From assembly GCF_014076415.1 (NCBI RefSeq), contig NZ_CP043568.1:3782001-3846000 (forward strand): a DNA stretch of 64,000 nucleotides. Reading direction: 5' to 3'. Numbering within the stretch: the first letter of the stretch is position 1; the number at the start of each line of letters is the position of its first letter. A program made the position numbers and the translations under genes. Shown piece by piece: positions 35,346-46,240 of this stretch. Source of the stretch: Comamonas testosteroni (GTDB lineage: Bacteria > Pseudomonadota > Gammaproteobacteria > Burkholderiales > Burkholderiaceae_C). The notes below the pieces were generated by a model that saw nothing but the letters and a program-made list of their open reading frames with translations, was not told the DNA's origin and did not search any database.

Positions 35346-36431
35346 ATGAGCACTTATGAGCATTTCGTCGGCACCCGCGCGGTATCCGACCAGCATGCGT
35401 TTGATATCGATGCCATAACCGACTGGATGAGCCGGCATGTCCAGGACTTTGAAGGTCCGCTGCAGGTGGAGATGTTCAAGGGCGGCCAGTCCAACCCCAC
35501 CTACAAGCTGATCACGCCCGGCTGTAGCTATGTGATGCGCGCCAAGCCCGGTCCCGTGGCCAAGCTGCTGCCTTCGGCCCATGCGATCGAGCGCGAATAC
35601 CGCGTCATGAAGGGCCTGGCCGGCACCGATGTGCCCGTGCCGCACATGTATGCGCTGTGCGAGGATGAATCCGTCATCGGCCGCGCCTTCTACATCATGG
35701 AGTTCATGGAAGGCCGCGTGCTTTGGGACCAGTCCCTGCCCGGCATGACGCCTGCGCAACGCGCCGAGATCTACGACGAGATGAACCGCGTGATCGCGGC
35801 TCTGCACAGCGTGAAGTTTGCCGAACGTGGCCTGGCTGACTACGGCAAGAGCGGCAATTACTTCGAGCGCCAGATCGGCCGCTGGAGCAAGCAGTATGTG
35901 GCCTCCGTCACCCAGCCGATCCCCGAGATGGACAAACTGATGGAGTGGCTTCCCGCTCATATGCCGGCCAGCGCACGCGACGAGGGACGTGTCTCCATCG
36001 TGCATGGCGACTACCGTCTGGACAACCTGATGTTCCACCCCACCGAGCCACGCGTGATTGCCGTGCTGGACTGGGAGCTGTCCACGCTGGGCCACCCGCT
36101 GGCCGACTTCAGCTACCACTGCATGAGCTGGCATATCCCGGCCGAGCTGGGCCGCGGCATTGCGGGGCTGGACATCGCGGGCCTGGGCATCCCTGCCGAG
36201 CACGATTACATGCAGCGCTACTGCCAGCGCACCGGCATTGCCGATGTGGCCACACTGCAGCGCGACTGGAACTTCTACATGGCCTACAACATGTTCCGCA
36301 TCGCCGCCATCCTGCAAGGCATTGCCAAGCGCGTCGAGGCCGGCACGGCCTCCAGCGCCCAGGCCAAGGCCTCGGGCGACACCGCCCGCCCCATGGCCGA
36401 ACTGGCCTGGTCCTTTGCTCAGCGCGCCTGA
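35346..36431 (+). CDS. APH-like phosphotransferase (ACAD10/11 kinase-domain homologue)
   Basis: The 361-residue protein has the aminoglycoside-phosphotransferase fold: N-lobe [20 protein letters not shown] with RAKP, catalytic loop [19 protein letters not shown] and metal site [20 protein letters not shown]. In animals this domain is fused to an acyl-CoA dehydrogenase (ACAD10/11) and is now thought to phosphorylate 4-hydroxy acids. Here the dehydrogenase is the next gene, 47 bases away. It is not an antibiotic resistance gene. Confidence 0.88.
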   Translation: MSTYEHFVGTRAVSDQHAFDIDAITDWMSRHVQDFEGPLQVEMFKGGQSNPTYKLITPGCSYVMRAKPGPVAKLLPSAHAIEREYRVMKGLAGTDVPVPHMYALCEDESVIGRAFYIMEFMEGRVLWDQSLPGMTPAQRAEIYDEMNRVIAALHSVKFAERGLADYGKSGNYFERQIGRWSKQYVASVTQPIPEMDKLMEWLPAHMPASARDEGRVSIVHGDYRLDNLMFHPTEPRVIAVLDWELSTLGHPLADFSYHCMSWHIPAELGRGIAGLDIAGLGIPAEHDYMQRYCQRTGIADVATLQRDWNFYMAYNMFRIAAILQGIAKRVEAGTASSAQAKASGDTARPMAELAWSFAQRA

Positions 36432-36478
36432 TTTTCCACCACCACGCAACCGACCGTCCCACAACAAAAGGAGCACTC

Positions 36479-37753
36479 ATGGACTTCGACTACTCGCCCA
36501 AAACCAAGGACCTGCAGCAGCGCCTGCTCAAGTTCATGGACGACCACATCTACCCGGCAGAAAAGGAATATGCCGACGAGATGCAGGCCAACACGGCCGC
36601 CGGCAAGCGCTGGACGCCGCTGCAAACCATCGAAAAGCTCAAGCCCAAGGCCCAGGCCGCGGGTCTGTGGAATCTGTTTCTGCCGGTGGACAGCGCCGAA
36701 GCCTCGGGCTACCACGGCGCGGGCCTGACCAATCAGGAATACGCACCGCTGGCCGAGATCATGGGCCGCGTGCCATGGGCTTCCGAAGTCTTCAACTGCT
36801 CCGCGCCGGATACCGGCAATATGGAGACCATTGCCCGCTACGGCAGTGCCGAGCTCAAGGAGCGCTGGCTCAAGCCCCTGCTGGAAGGCAAGATCCGCTC
36901 GGCCTTCGCCATGACCGAGCCCGAAGTTGCCTCCTCCGACGCCACCAATATCTGCACCCGTATCGAGCGCCAGGGCGACGAATACGTGATCAACGGCCAC
37001 AAGTGGTGGATCTCGGGTGCCGGCGATCCTCGCTGCCAGGTCTTCATCACCATGGGCAAGACCGACCCCGAAGCGGCCAAGCATTCGCAGCAGAGCATGA
37101 TCATCATCCCGGCCGATGCCAAGGGCATCCGCATCGCGCGTCCGCTGAACGTGATGGGCTATGACGATGCGCCCCACGGCCATATGGAGATGTATTTCGA
37201 GAACGTGCGCGTTCCCGTCGGCAATATCTTGCTGGGCGAAGGGCGCGGCTTCGAGATCGCCCAGGGCCGCCTCGGCCCGGGCCGCATTCACCACTGCATG
37301 CGCCTGATCGGCCTGGCCGAGCGCGCGCTGGAGCTGATGTGCAAGCGCGCCAGCAGCCGCGTGGCTTTCGGCAAGAGTGTGGCCCAGCAGACCGTGACGC
37401 AGGAGCGCATTGCCGAAGCGCGCTGCAAGATCGACATGGCGCGCCTGCTCACGCTCAAGGCCGCCTGGCTGATGGATGTGGCCGGCAACAAGGTGGCCAG
37501 GACCGAGATCGCCATGATCAAGGTCGTGGCCCCCAGCATGGCCTGCCAGGTCATCGACTGGGCCATGCAGGTGCATGGCGGCGGCGGCATGTGCGATGAC
37601 TTCCCGCTGGCCTATGCCTATGCCGCAGCACGCACGCTGCGCTTTGCCGACGGCCCCGACGAGGTGCACCGCAACGCGATCGCCAAGTGGGAGCTGGGCA
37701 AATACGGCAGCTACGGCAAGAACGCCGAAGTGCCGATCACACGCGGCAGCTGA
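36479..37753 (+). CDS. Acyl-CoA dehydrogenase (ACAD10/11-like)
   Basis: The 424-residue flavoenzyme has [58 protein letters not shown] and [20 protein letters not shown]. It matches the ACAD11-type C-terminal domain. An aaaaggag ribosome-binding site precedes the ATG at 36479. With the upstream kinase it would form a two-protein version of animal ACAD10/11. Confidence 0.92.
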   Translation: MDFDYSPKTKDLQQRLLKFMDDHIYPAEKEYADEMQANTAAGKRWTPLQTIEKLKPKAQAAGLWNLFLPVDSAEASGYHGAGLTNQEYAPLAEIMGRVPWASEVFNCSAPDTGNMETIARYGSAELKERWLKPLLEGKIRSAFAMTEPEVASSDATNICTRIERQGDEYVINGHKWWISGAGDPRCQVFITMGKTDPEAAKHSQQSMIIIPADAKGIRIARPLNVMGYDDAPHGHMEMYFENVRVPVGNILLGEGRGFEIAQGRLGPGRIHHCMRLIGLAERALELMCKRASSRVAFGKSVAQQTVTQERIAEARCKIDMARLLTLKAAWLMDVAGNKVARTEIAMIKVVAPSMACQVIDWAMQVHGGGGMCDDFPLAYAYAAARTLRFADGPDEVHRNAIAKWELGKYGSYGKNAEVPITRGS

Positions 37754-37797
37754 TGCAGGCAAGCGGGAGCGCATCGCGTCGCTCCTGCCCCCGTCAA

Positions 37798-37840
37798 CAA
37801 AAAACACCCCGTCAGCCACGGCTGCGGGGTGTTCTTGTTT
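37798..37840 (+). terminator. Rho-independent terminator after the ACAD gene
   Basis: A hairpin aacaccccg ... cggggtgtt with a T-rich tail follows the dehydrogenase stop. Downstream of it is AT-rich non-coding sequence up to the chemoreceptor gene at 38009. Confidence 0.8.
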
Positions 37841-38008
37841 CAAAGACGGGCTTGTCACTCACTATCAATAAGAAAGCTTATACCGCTATACACCAATATA
37901 TTTCAGATAAAAAACACCTTGAAATTCAATATAGTCAAGCGGCAATAGCTTCTTTATCAATAGCAACCTAACTGACGGCACCGGGCCCGGCACCGCGCGC
38001 TTACCGGC

Positions 38009-39787
38009 TTAGAAGCTCTCCCATTCACCATCGTCTGCCGTCGCGGCCTTTTGCGGCCGGGGCGCTGCTGCGTTTTTCGCGGGGCTGAGGACCGGCGGCT
38101 TGCTCGCCGCCGACATCGCGGGGCGCCTGAGCGCAGCCGAAGAGGCCTTGAGCGGGGCCGGAGCCTTGATCGCAGCCCTGGCAGGCGCGGGCTTGAAAGT
38201 CGCAGGAGCCAGGGCCGGCGCGGCTTGCTGACCGGACTGGGCACCGAGCTTGAAGAAGCTCACCGTCTCGGCCAGCGCGGCAGCCTGACCGCGCAGCGCG
38301 TCGGTCGCGGCCGCCGCCTCTTCCACCAGGGCGGCGTTCTGCTGGGTCATCTGATCCATCTGCGTCACTGCCTGCGTGACCTGCTCGATGCCCGAGGTCT
38401 GCTGATGGCTGGCCACCGAGATCTCGCCCATGATGTCGGTGACGCGGCGCACGCTCATCACGATCTCGTCCATGGTCTTGCCGGCCTCGCCGACCTGGGT
38501 GCTGCCTTCCTGCACCTTGCTCACGGAGTCGTCGATCAGCTGCTTGATCTGCTTGGCCGCCTCGGCCGAGCGCTGGGCCAGGGTGCGCACTTCGGACGCC
38601 ACCACGGCAAAGCCGCGGCCCTGGTCACCCGCACGGGCGGCTTCCACGGCTGCGTTCAGCGCCAGAATATTGGTCTGGAAGGCGATGGAGTCGATCACCC
38701 CGATGATGTCCACGATCTTGCGCGAAGACTCGTTGATGGCCGACATGGTCTGCACCACCTGGGCCACGGTGGCACCACCGCGTACGGCCACCTGGGACGC
38801 TGCAGACGCCATCTGATTGGCCTGCTGGGCATTGCCGGCGTTCTGCTGCACGGTGGCGGTCAACTCCTCCATGGAGGCTGCCGTCTGCTCCAGCGAGCTG
38901 GCCTGCTCTTCGGTGCGCGAGGACAGATCCTGGTTGCCGCTGGCAATCTGGCTGCTTGCCGAGGCAATCGAGTCCGTGCCCTGGCGCACCTGACCCACGA
39001 TGCGCTGCAGGCTGGTGTTCATGTCCATGAGCGCCTTGAGCAGCTGACCCACCTCATCCTGGCTTTGCACGGTGATGCTGGCGCTCAGATCGCCCGCAGC
39101 CACGGACTGGGCCAGTTGAACGGCCGACTGCAAAGGACGCGAGATGGAGCGTGCGATCAGCACCGCCAGCAGTACACCGATCAGGATGGATCCCAGCAGC
39201 AGCGCCATCACCCACCAGCGTGCAGCGGCATACAGGTCATCGCCGGCCTGATTGGTTTCCTCGGTCGCCTGATGGTTGATCTCGCTGAGAGCATCCAGAC
39301 GTGTATTGATGCCGCGGCTGATCTTGAGCGACTCGCCGCGCAAGATTTCGCTGGCCTCATCGTTGAGCAGCTGATGCGACAGATCTACCACCTTGGCCGT
39401 CTGCACGGCATAGGCCTTGAGCTCCTCGCCGATTTCGGCCAACAGGGCGCGCTCCTTGTCGGTTCTCACGTACTTGACATACGACTGCTGGTTCCGGACC
39501 AGCTCATCCCAGAGCTTGGGCATGCTCTTGTCATAGACCGCCATTTCCTCGGACGACTGCGCCATCACATGCTGCATGGTCTGCGAGCGATAGCGCTGAA
39601 GCTGATAACGCATGTCCTGCAGGTTGCGTGCCGCCGGCAGCCACTGGCGCGCCAGATCGGTGGCCGTGGCATTGACACGCTCCATCTGGACCAGGCCGTA
39701 CAGACCCGATACCGCACTGATCAGCAGGATCAGCACAAAAGACACCAGCAGCTTGTTGGCCAGCTTGAGGTTGCGAAAGAAGTTCAT
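38009..39787 (-). CDS. Methyl-accepting chemotaxis protein with CheR-docking tail
   Basis: The 592-residue receptor has a first membrane segment (LLVSFVLILLISAVSGLYG), a four-helix-bundle-like sensor domain (residues about 30-190), a second membrane segment (WVMALLLGSILIGVLLAVLI), a HAMP domain (RSISRPLQSAVQLAQSVAAG) and a signalling domain with the IDSIAFQTNILALNAAVEAA hairpin. It ends in EWESF, which fits the CheR/CheB docking pentapeptide. The start at 39787 is chosen over 39874 because it gives the normal membrane topology. Confidence 0.93.
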   Translation of the reverse strand: MNFFRNLKLANKLLVSFVLILLISAVSGLYGLVQMERVNATATDLARQWLPAARNLQDMRYQLQRYRSQTMQHVMAQSSEEMAVYDKSMPKLWDELVRNQQSYVKYVRTDKERALLAEIGEELKAYAVQTAKVVDLSHQLLNDEASEILRGESLKISRGINTRLDALSEINHQATEETNQAGDDLYAAARWWVMALLLGSILIGVLLAVLIARSISRPLQSAVQLAQSVAAGDLSASITVQSQDEVGQLLKALMDMNTSLQRIVGQVRQGTDSIASASSQIASGNQDLSSRTEEQASSLEQTAASMEELTATVQQNAGNAQQANQMASAASQVAVRGGATVAQVVQTMSAINESSRKIVDIIGVIDSIAFQTNILALNAAVEAARAGDQGRGFAVVASEVRTLAQRSAEAAKQIKQLIDDSVSKVQEGSTQVGEAGKTMDEIVMSVRRVTDIMGEISVASHQQTSGIEQVTQAVTQMDQMTQQNAALVEEAAAATDALRGQAAALAETVSFFKLGAQSGQQAAPALAPATFKPAPARAAIKAPAPLKASSAALRRPAMSAASKPPVLSPAKNAAAPRPQKAATADDGEWESF

Positions 39788-40083
39788 GGGGGAATTGGGC
39801 GCCTGGGCGACCTGCAAGGTCTGGCGCCTGCGAGATGGGGAATAGGGAAAACTGCCTGAAAAGCGCGTACACACTGCGCGCGCCTGCGAATTCTATTCAG
39901 TATTTGTTACTTCGAGTAACGGCATCCATGAATAAAACCGATGGTGGCATCAGGGGCATAGCTGGGCTCAAAAAGACACCCCGATGAAGCACTCAAAAAC
40001 CCTGTCGAAGGCCATTGCATCCTTACAGCCGTCCGGCATGAGAAAATCAGCCCTTATTTATCAGCAAGAACAACGGATTCACC

Positions 40084-41188
40084 ATGGAAGCAGAACGCGT
40101 CAACTCTATCGGCAACACCCTCCAAGATCTGGCCGAGCGCACGGCCGATCTCCGGAGGTATCTTTGACTACGATGCCAAGTACGAACGCCTGCGCACGGT
40201 AAACGCCTCGCTGGAAGACCCTGCCGTCTGGAACGACCCCAAGAAGGCACAGGACCTGGGCAAGGAAAAGAAGTCGCTCGACTCCGTCGTGCTGACCCTG
40301 GAGAAGCTCACCACCGAACTGGCCGACAATTCCGAGCTGTTCGAGATGAGCAAGGAAGAAGGCGATGATGCCGGCCTTGAAACCATTGAAGCCGAAACCG
40401 CCAAGCTCAAGCCGCTGATCGAGGAGCTCGAGTTCCGCCGAATGTTCGGCGGCGAAGCCGATCCGCTCAACTGCTTCATCGACATCCAGGCTGGCGCCGG
40501 CGGCACCGAAGCCTGCGACTGGGCCAGCATGCTGCTGCGCCAGTACCTGAAGTACGCCGAACGCAAGGGCTTCAAGGCCACCGTCGAAGAAGAGACTCCG
40601 GGCGACGTAGCCGGCATCAAGAGCGCCACCATCAAGGTCGAAGGCGAGTATGCCTACGGCCTGCTGCGCACCGAAACCGGCGTGCACCGCCTGGTGCGCA
40701 AGTCGCCCTTCGACAGCTCGGGCGGCCGTCACACCAGCTTTTCATCGCTGTTCGTCTACCCCGAGATCGATGACTCCATCGAGATCAACATCAATCCGTC
40801 GGATGTGCGCACCGACACCTACCGCGCCTCGGGCGCCGGCGGTCAGCACATCAACAAGACCGATTCGGCCGTGCGCCTGACCCACATCCCCACGGGCATC
40901 GTGGTGCAGTGCCAGGACGGTCGCTCTCAGCATAGCAACCGTGACGTGGCATGGCAGCGCCTGCGCTCCAGGCTGTACGACTTCGAGATGCGCAAGCGCA
41001 TGGAAGAGCAGCAAAAGCTCGAGGACACCAAGACCGATGTGGGCTGGGGTCACCAAATCCGCTCCTATGTGCTGGACAACAGCCGCATCAAGGACTTGCG
41101 CACCAACGTTGAAGTCTCGGCCACCCAGAAGGTGCTGGACGGCGACCTGGATGTGTTTATCGAAGCCTCGCTCAAGCAAGGCCTCTGA
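40084..41188 (+). CDS. prfB: Peptide chain release factor 2, programmed +1 frameshift
   Basis: Translation starts at 40084 and meets TGA after 27 codons; the reading then continues in the +1 frame from 40166. The frameshift signal is complete: an internal Shine-Dalgarno (ggagg) a few bases before ctttgac (40162-40168). The full product is 367 residues with the anticodon-like tripeptide SPF (KSPFDSS) and the GGQ loop (residues 252-254, [16 protein letters not shown]). Low RF2 slows termination at TGA and promotes the shift, so the gene is self-regulated. Confidence 0.96.
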
Positions 41189-41206
41189 TCCTAGAAAGGA
41201 ATCGAT

Positions 41207-43909
41207 ATGCTGCAACTGCGTGACGGGCAAGCCCCGGCCACCGCCATTTACCGTGCCGACTACGAGGCCCCGGCCTGGTGGATCGACACGGTGGACCTGA
41301 CTTTTGACCTGGACCCGGCCAAGACGCGCGTGCTCAGCAAGATGCGCGTGCGCCGCAACCCCGAGGTGCCGGCACAGGCGCTGCGCCTGGACGGCGACGA
41401 GCTGAATCTGGCGCGGGTGATGGTCAACGGCGGTGGTACCTCCTTCAAGATGGATGGCGACCAGCTGGTGCTGGAGAACCTGCCCGAGGGCAACGAGCCC
41501 GTGGAGCTGGAGATCTTCACCACCTGCGCCCCCATCAAGAACACCAAGCTCATGGGCTTGTATGTGAGCGAGGACACGTTCTTCACGCAGTGCGAGGCAG
41601 AAGGTTTCCGCCGCATCACCTACTTCCTGGACCGCCCCGACGTGATGGCCATGTACACCGTCACGCTGCGCGCCAGCAAGGCCCAGTACCCGGTGCTGCT
41701 GTCCAACGGCAATCTGGTGGAGTCCGGTGACCTGGAGGATGGCCGCCACTTTGCCAAGTGGGTCGATCCGCATAAAAAACCCAGCTATCTGTTTGCGCTG
41801 GTGGCCGGCAATCTGGTCGCGCGCGAGCAGAAGATCAAGAGCCGTGCCGGCCGGGATCACCTGCTGCAGGTCTTTGTGCGCCCCGGCGATCTGGAAAAGA
41901 CCGAGCACGCCATGAACTCCCTCATGCACTCCGTTGCATGGGACGAGGCCCGCTTTGGCCTGAGCCTGGATCTGGACCGCTTCATGATCGTCGCCACCAG
42001 CGACTTCAACATGGGCGCCATGGAGAACAAGGGCCTGAACATCTTCAACACCAAGTATGTTCTGGCCAGTCAGGCCACGGCCACCGACACCGATTACGCC
42101 AATATCGAATCCGTCGTCGGTCATGAATACTTCCATAACTGGACGGGTGACCGCGTCACCTGCCGCGACTGGTTCCAGCTCAGCCTCAAGGAAGGCCTGA
42201 CGGTGTTCCGCGATCAGGAGTTCAGCATGGACATGGCGGGCACGGCTTCGGCCCGTGCCGTCAAGCGCATCGACGATGTACGCGTACTGCGTACCGTGCA
42301 GTTTCCCGAGGATGCCGGCCCCATGGCCCACCCCGTGCGCCCCGACAGCTATATCGAGATCAACAACTTCTACACGGTCACGATCTACGAAAAAGGCGCG
42401 GAAGTCGTGCGCATGCAGCACAACCTGGTTGGCCGCGAAGGCTTTGCCAAGGGCATGAAGCTGTACTTCGATCGTCATGACGGTCAGGCCGTGACCTGCG
42501 ATGACTTCTCGCAAGCCATTGCAGATGCCAACCCGGGCTCTGCCCTGGCTCAGCATCTGCAGCAATTCCGCCGCTGGTACAGCCAGGCCGGCACGCCTGT
42601 GCTCAAGGCTGTTGGCCAATACGATGCCGCAGCCCAGACATATACGCTGACGCTGTCGCAAAGCTGCGCGCCCACCGTGGGTCAGGCCGAGAAACTGCCG
42701 TTCGTCATTCCCGTGCAAATGGGTTTGCTCACCGCCAGCGGCCAGCCCATCGCCCTGCAACTGCAAGGCGAAGACGCGGCCCAGGCAGTCACCAGCCGCA
42801 TGCTGGTGTTGACCGAAGCCGAGCAGAGCTTTGTCTTCAGCAATGTGAGCGAAGCCCCCGTGCCCTCGCTGCTGCGCACCTTCAGCGCACCCGTGGTGCT
42901 GGAGCATGAATTCAGCGATACCGATCTGCTGACCCTGCTGGCTCATGACAGCGACCCGTTCAACCAATGGGAAGCCAGCCAGCGTCTGGGCCTGCGTTAT
43001 GCCCTGAAGGCCGTCGCTGCCAGCGGTGAAGCCAGCGCCGAAATCCTGCCTGCAGCCTTTATCGACGCCATGCGCCGCGTGCTGCGTGACGACAAGCTGG
43101 ACGCAGCGTTCAAGGACCTGGTGCTCACGCTGCCGTCGGAGAGCTATATCGCCGAGCAGCTGGCCGAGGTCGATCCGCAGCGCGTTCATGCGGTGCGCGA
43201 AGCCATGATCTTGCAGCTGGCGACCGCTCTGCAGCCCGAGTGGGAAGCCGCCTGGGAGGCCAACCGCGACACCGGCGCCTACCGCCCCGACCATGTCAGC
43301 GCCGGCCGCCGTGCACTGGCAGGCCGCGCTCTATCCATGCTTTGCCTGCATGCTGCCCGAACTGGTGACACGGTCTGGCCCGGCAAGGCCTACCAGCGCT
43401 GCAAGGACGCAGGCAACATGACGGACCGCATGGCCGCCCTCTCCGCCCTGGTCTACAGTGCCAGCCCGCTGGCCGAACAGGCGCTGCAGCGCTTCCACGC
43501 GCTGTTCAAGCAAGATGCACTGGTGCTGGACAAATGGTTTGCCCTGCAGGGTGCTGCCAGCGACCGCGGTGGCGATGTGCTTCCCGCCGTCAAGGCGCTG
43601 ATGAAGCATGCCGACTTCCAGATCAAGAACCCCAACCGCGCACGCAGCCTGATCTTCAGTTACTGCAACAATGCCGGCGCCTTCCACCGCGCCGACGCGG
43701 CTGGCTATGTGTTCTGGGCCGATCGCGTGATCGAGATCGACGGCTTCAACCCTCAGGTGGCCTCCCGTCTGGCCCGGGTGATGGATCGCTGGAAAAAGCT
43801 GGCCGAGCCTTACCGCTCTGCGGCCCGCGAAGCCATCGCCCGTGTGGCTGCCAAGCCCGATCTGTCCAACGACGTGCGCGAGGTCATCACCCGTGCCCTG
43901 GCGGACTGA
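41207..43909 (+). CDS. pepN: Aminopeptidase N (M1 family)
   Basis: The 900-residue zinc peptidase has the GAMENKGLN exopeptidase loop and the metal site HEYFH (His306-His310) with NWTGDRVTCRDWFQLSLKEG downstream. Middle and C-terminal helical domains fill the length normal for PepN. It lies 18 bases after prfB. It removes N-terminal residues from peptides in the cytoplasm. Confidence 0.95.
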   Translation: MLQLRDGQAPATAIYRADYEAPAWWIDTVDLTFDLDPAKTRVLSKMRVRRNPEVPAQALRLDGDELNLARVMVNGGGTSFKMDGDQLVLENLPEGNEPVELEIFTTCAPIKNTKLMGLYVSEDTFFTQCEAEGFRRITYFLDRPDVMAMYTVTLRASKAQYPVLLSNGNLVESGDLEDGRHFAKWVDPHKKPSYLFALVAGNLVAREQKIKSRAGRDHLLQVFVRPGDLEKTEHAMNSLMHSVAWDEARFGLSLDLDRFMIVATSDFNMGAMENKGLNIFNTKYVLASQATATDTDYANIESVVGHEYFHNWTGDRVTCRDWFQLSLKEGLTVFRDQEFSMDMAGTASARAVKRIDDVRVLRTVQFPEDAGPMAHPVRPDSYIEINNFYTVTIYEKGAEVVRMQHNLVGREGFAKGMKLYFDRHDGQAVTCDDFSQAIADANPGSALAQHLQQFRRWYSQAGTPVLKAVGQYDAAAQTYTLTLSQSCAPTVGQAEKLPFVIPVQMGLLTASGQPIALQLQGEDAAQAVTSRMLVLTEAEQSFVFSNVSEAPVPSLLRTFSAPVVLEHEFSDTDLLTLLAHDSDPFNQWEASQRLGLRYALKAVAASGEASAEILPAAFIDAMRRVLRDDKLDAAFKDLVLTLPSESYIAEQLAEVDPQRVHAVREAMILQLATALQPEWEAAWEANRDTGAYRPDHVSAGRRALAGRALSMLCLHAARTGDTVWPGKAYQRCKDAGNMTDRMAALSALVYSASPLAEQALQRFHALFKQDALVLDKWFALQGAASDRGGDVLPAVKALMKHADFQIKNPNRARSLIFSYCNNAGAFHRADAAGYVFWADRVIEIDGFNPQVASRLARVMDRWKKLAEPYRSAAREAIARVAAKPDLSNDVREVITRALAD

Positions 43910-44901
43910 TGGGTCTGAACATGCTGGCTCGACACGCGGCTCGGGGCGTGAAGGCCCTTGCCGTCGCCGCGGCGAGCATGTCGCTGAGCACTCAGGCTGC
44001 AAAGCCTGATGCGGGATTCGAAGCTCGTTTTGCGCCCCTCTATGCCACTGTCTTCAGCGAAGGCGGCAGCTTCAGCGGGCGAGCCATGAGTGCCGATCTG
44101 CAGGCGCTGGAGCCGCTGTTGAAAAAGCCGGGATTTGCTGCACGCGATATCTTCCGGCTCTACTACACACAGGCCAGCGTCTACGCCCGCCGCGGCATGC
44201 CCAAAGAGGCAGCCGAAGCAGCGCAGACGGCACTGACGGCTTTGTCCGGCACTCAGGACCCGGAGCTGTCATACGCTCATTTTTTCCTGCGCTACTCAAG
44301 CATCCGCTGGCTGGCAGATGCCGGGCGACATGAAGCGGCGCTCAAGTGGGTCAAAGCCTTTCAGGCTGAATATCCGCTGCCGCAAATTGCCGTGCTACCT
44401 GCCGAAATGCGCTGGGACGAGGGCGTGAGGCCTGCACGGGCTCTGGATTTTCCGAGCCAGATGCAGATTCTCGGCGTCTATGAGGACGAAGGCTATCTGC
44501 TGCATGAGCTGGGGCGATTTCGCGAGGCAAGGCATGCCAACGAGCGACTGCTGCCTGTAGCGCGTGAGCGCCTCAAAGCCATGAGCAAGCTGCAGCAGAT
44601 ACGCGGCGTGCTCACCAATATTGCGCAGAATTGCTATGAGCTGGGCGATCTGAAGCAATCTGCAGCCTATCTTCAGGAGCGTCTGCAGATTGCGCAGGCG
44701 GCGCAAGACCATGCCACCGTCTACGACAGCTATTTCCAGCTCATGGTCCTTGCCCATGAGCAAAAGCATGACCCGCAGGCCCGCCAATGGCTGGCCCGCT
44801 ATGAACAATACGCGCTGAACCACAAAGACAGCCAGCAGCAAACCCGCGTCAAGGAGCTGCTGGCGGAACTGGAGCAGCGCACTGCGGGGCGTCATCCATG
44901 A
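43909..44901 (+). CDS. TPR-like secreted protein of unknown function
   Basis: The 330-residue protein has a possible signal peptide (KALAVAAASMSLSTQAA) and several tetratricopeptide-like helix pairs (FRLYYTQASVYARRGMPKEA; YLLHELGRFREARHANERLL; IAQNCYELGDLKQSAAYLQE). The ATG overlaps the pepN TGA by one base. No named family is recognised; it may act as a protein-interaction scaffold in the envelope. Confidence 0.65.
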   Translation: MGLNMLARHAARGVKALAVAAASMSLSTQAAKPDAGFEARFAPLYATVFSEGGSFSGRAMSADLQALEPLLKKPGFAARDIFRLYYTQASVYARRGMPKEAAEAAQTALTALSGTQDPELSYAHFFLRYSSIRWLADAGRHEAALKWVKAFQAEYPLPQIAVLPAEMRWDEGVRPARALDFPSQMQILGVYEDEGYLLHELGRFREARHANERLLPVARERLKAMSKLQQIRGVLTNIAQNCYELGDLKQSAAYLQERLQIAQAAQDHATVYDSYFQLMVLAHEQKHDPQARQWLARYEQYALNHKDSQQQTRVKELLAELEQRTAGRHP

Positions 44902-44966
44902 AGGCAGATGCCCTGCCCTGTTTTCTACCCATTTCAGATTTGCATCGAATATCAAGGAGTTGAAGC

Positions 44967-45989
44967 ATGAAGAAAAACATCAGCCTGACCCGCTATCTGG
45001 TCGAGCAACAACGTGTTGACGGGCTCATCCCCGGCCAGTTGCGCCTGCTGCTGGAAGTGGTGGCCCGCGCCTGCAAGCGCATCAGCTTTGCCGTGAACAA
45101 AGGTGAGCTTGGCGACGTCATGGGTACGGCCGGCAGTGAAAACGTGCAGGGCGAAGTGCAGAAAAAGCTGGACATCATCGCCAACGAGACCCTGATTGAA
45201 GCCAATGAATGGGGCGGTCACCTGGCCGCGATGGCATCGGAGGAAATGGAAGGCATCTATGTGGTGCCCAACCGCTACCCTCAAGGCGAATACCTGCTGA
45301 TGTTCGACCCCCTGGACGGCTCGTCCAATATCGACATCAACATGTCCATCGGCACCATCTTCAGCGTGCTCAAGAAGCCTGAAGGCCACCCTGGCGTGCA
45401 CGACAGCGACTTCATGCAGCCCGGCACCCAGCAGGTGGCTGCCGGCTACTGCATCTACGGCCCCCAGACCACCCTGGTGCTGACCGTGGGCGACGGTGTC
45501 TCCATGTTCACGCTGGACCGCGAGCAAGGTTCGTTCGTGCTCATCGAGGAAAACGTCAAGATCCCCGAAGACACCAAGGAATTCGCCATCAACATGTCCA
45601 ATATGCGCCACTGGGATGCCCCTGTGAAGCGCTACGTGGACGAATGCCTGGCGGGTGTAGACGGCCCTCGCGGCAAGAATTTCAACATGCGCTGGGTTGC
45701 TGCCATGGTGGCCGACGTCCACCGCATCCTGTGCCGCGGCGGCATCTTCATGTACCCCTGGGACAAGCGCGAGCCGCAAAAGGCCGGCAAGCTGCGCCTG
45801 ATGTACGAAGCCAATCCCATGAGCTGGCTTGTCGAGCAGGCCGGTGGCATGGCCACCAACGGCCGTCAGCGCATCCTGGACATCCAGCCAACGCAATTGC
45901 ACGAGCGCGTGAGCGTCGTCCTCGGCTCCAAGAACGAAGTGGAACGCGTGACCAGCTACCATCTCGAGGCCGATGAAAAAGCGCTATAA
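44967..45989 (+). CDS. fbp: Fructose-1,6-bisphosphatase class I
   Basis: The 340-residue enzyme has the metal-binding [20 protein letters not shown], the substrate segment [20 protein letters not shown] and [20 protein letters not shown] at the start. It hydrolyses fructose-1,6-bisphosphate in gluconeogenesis. An aaggag site precedes it. It is the last core gene before the tRNA and island. Confidence 0.95.
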   Translation: MKKNISLTRYLVEQQRVDGLIPGQLRLLLEVVARACKRISFAVNKGELGDVMGTAGSENVQGEVQKKLDIIANETLIEANEWGGHLAAMASEEMEGIYVVPNRYPQGEYLLMFDPLDGSSNIDINMSIGTIFSVLKKPEGHPGVHDSDFMQPGTQQVAAGYCIYGPQTTLVLTVGDGVSMFTLDREQGSFVLIEENVKIPEDTKEFAINMSNMRHWDAPVKRYVDECLAGVDGPRGKNFNMRWVAAMVADVHRILCRGGIFMYPWDKREPQKAGKLRLMYEANPMSWLVEQAGGMATNGRQRILDIQPTQLHERVSVVLGSKNEVERVTSYHLEADEKAL

Positions 45990-46002
45990 TCTATAGCTTA
46001 TC

Positions 46003-46078
46003 GCCGGTGTAGCTCAGTCGGTAGAGCAGCTCATTCGTAATGAGAAGGTCGCGTGTTCGATTCATGTCTCCGGCACCA
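46003..46078 (+). tRNA. tRNA-Thr (CGT), integration site of the island
   Basis: The 76-base sequence folds as a tRNA: acceptor gccggtg pairs with ctccggc apart from one T-T position, the anticodon arm is ctcat-ttcgtaa-atgag with anticodon CGT (threonine), the T loop is ttcgatt, and the CCA end is encoded. Its 3' end is the usual attachment core for a tyrosine integrase, and such a gene starts about 160 bases downstream. Confidence 0.92.
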
Positions 46079-46240
46079 ATAAATTCAACGACTTACGAGT
46101 CGTGATTGTTCAAAGTGTCGTCTCCTGTCACACTCAAGTCACAGTAGACGGCACAACTGAACAACACTGCGCAGTAGCGCTTTCTCTCTCCAGCCAGTTC
46201 TTGTGCCGTCACATTTCGCTGACCACACACAAGATGCATC

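Noticed and set aside
35346..36431. Aminoglycoside resistance gene (APH)
   Set aside because: The fold matches, but the sequence and the neighbouring acyl-CoA dehydrogenase fit the ACAD10/11 kinase group.
46003..46078. T-T mismatch in the tRNA-Thr acceptor stem as a sign of damage by integration
   Set aside because: A similar 3' end occurs, as far as I remember, in other Comamonadaceae tRNA-Thr(CGT), so it may be native.
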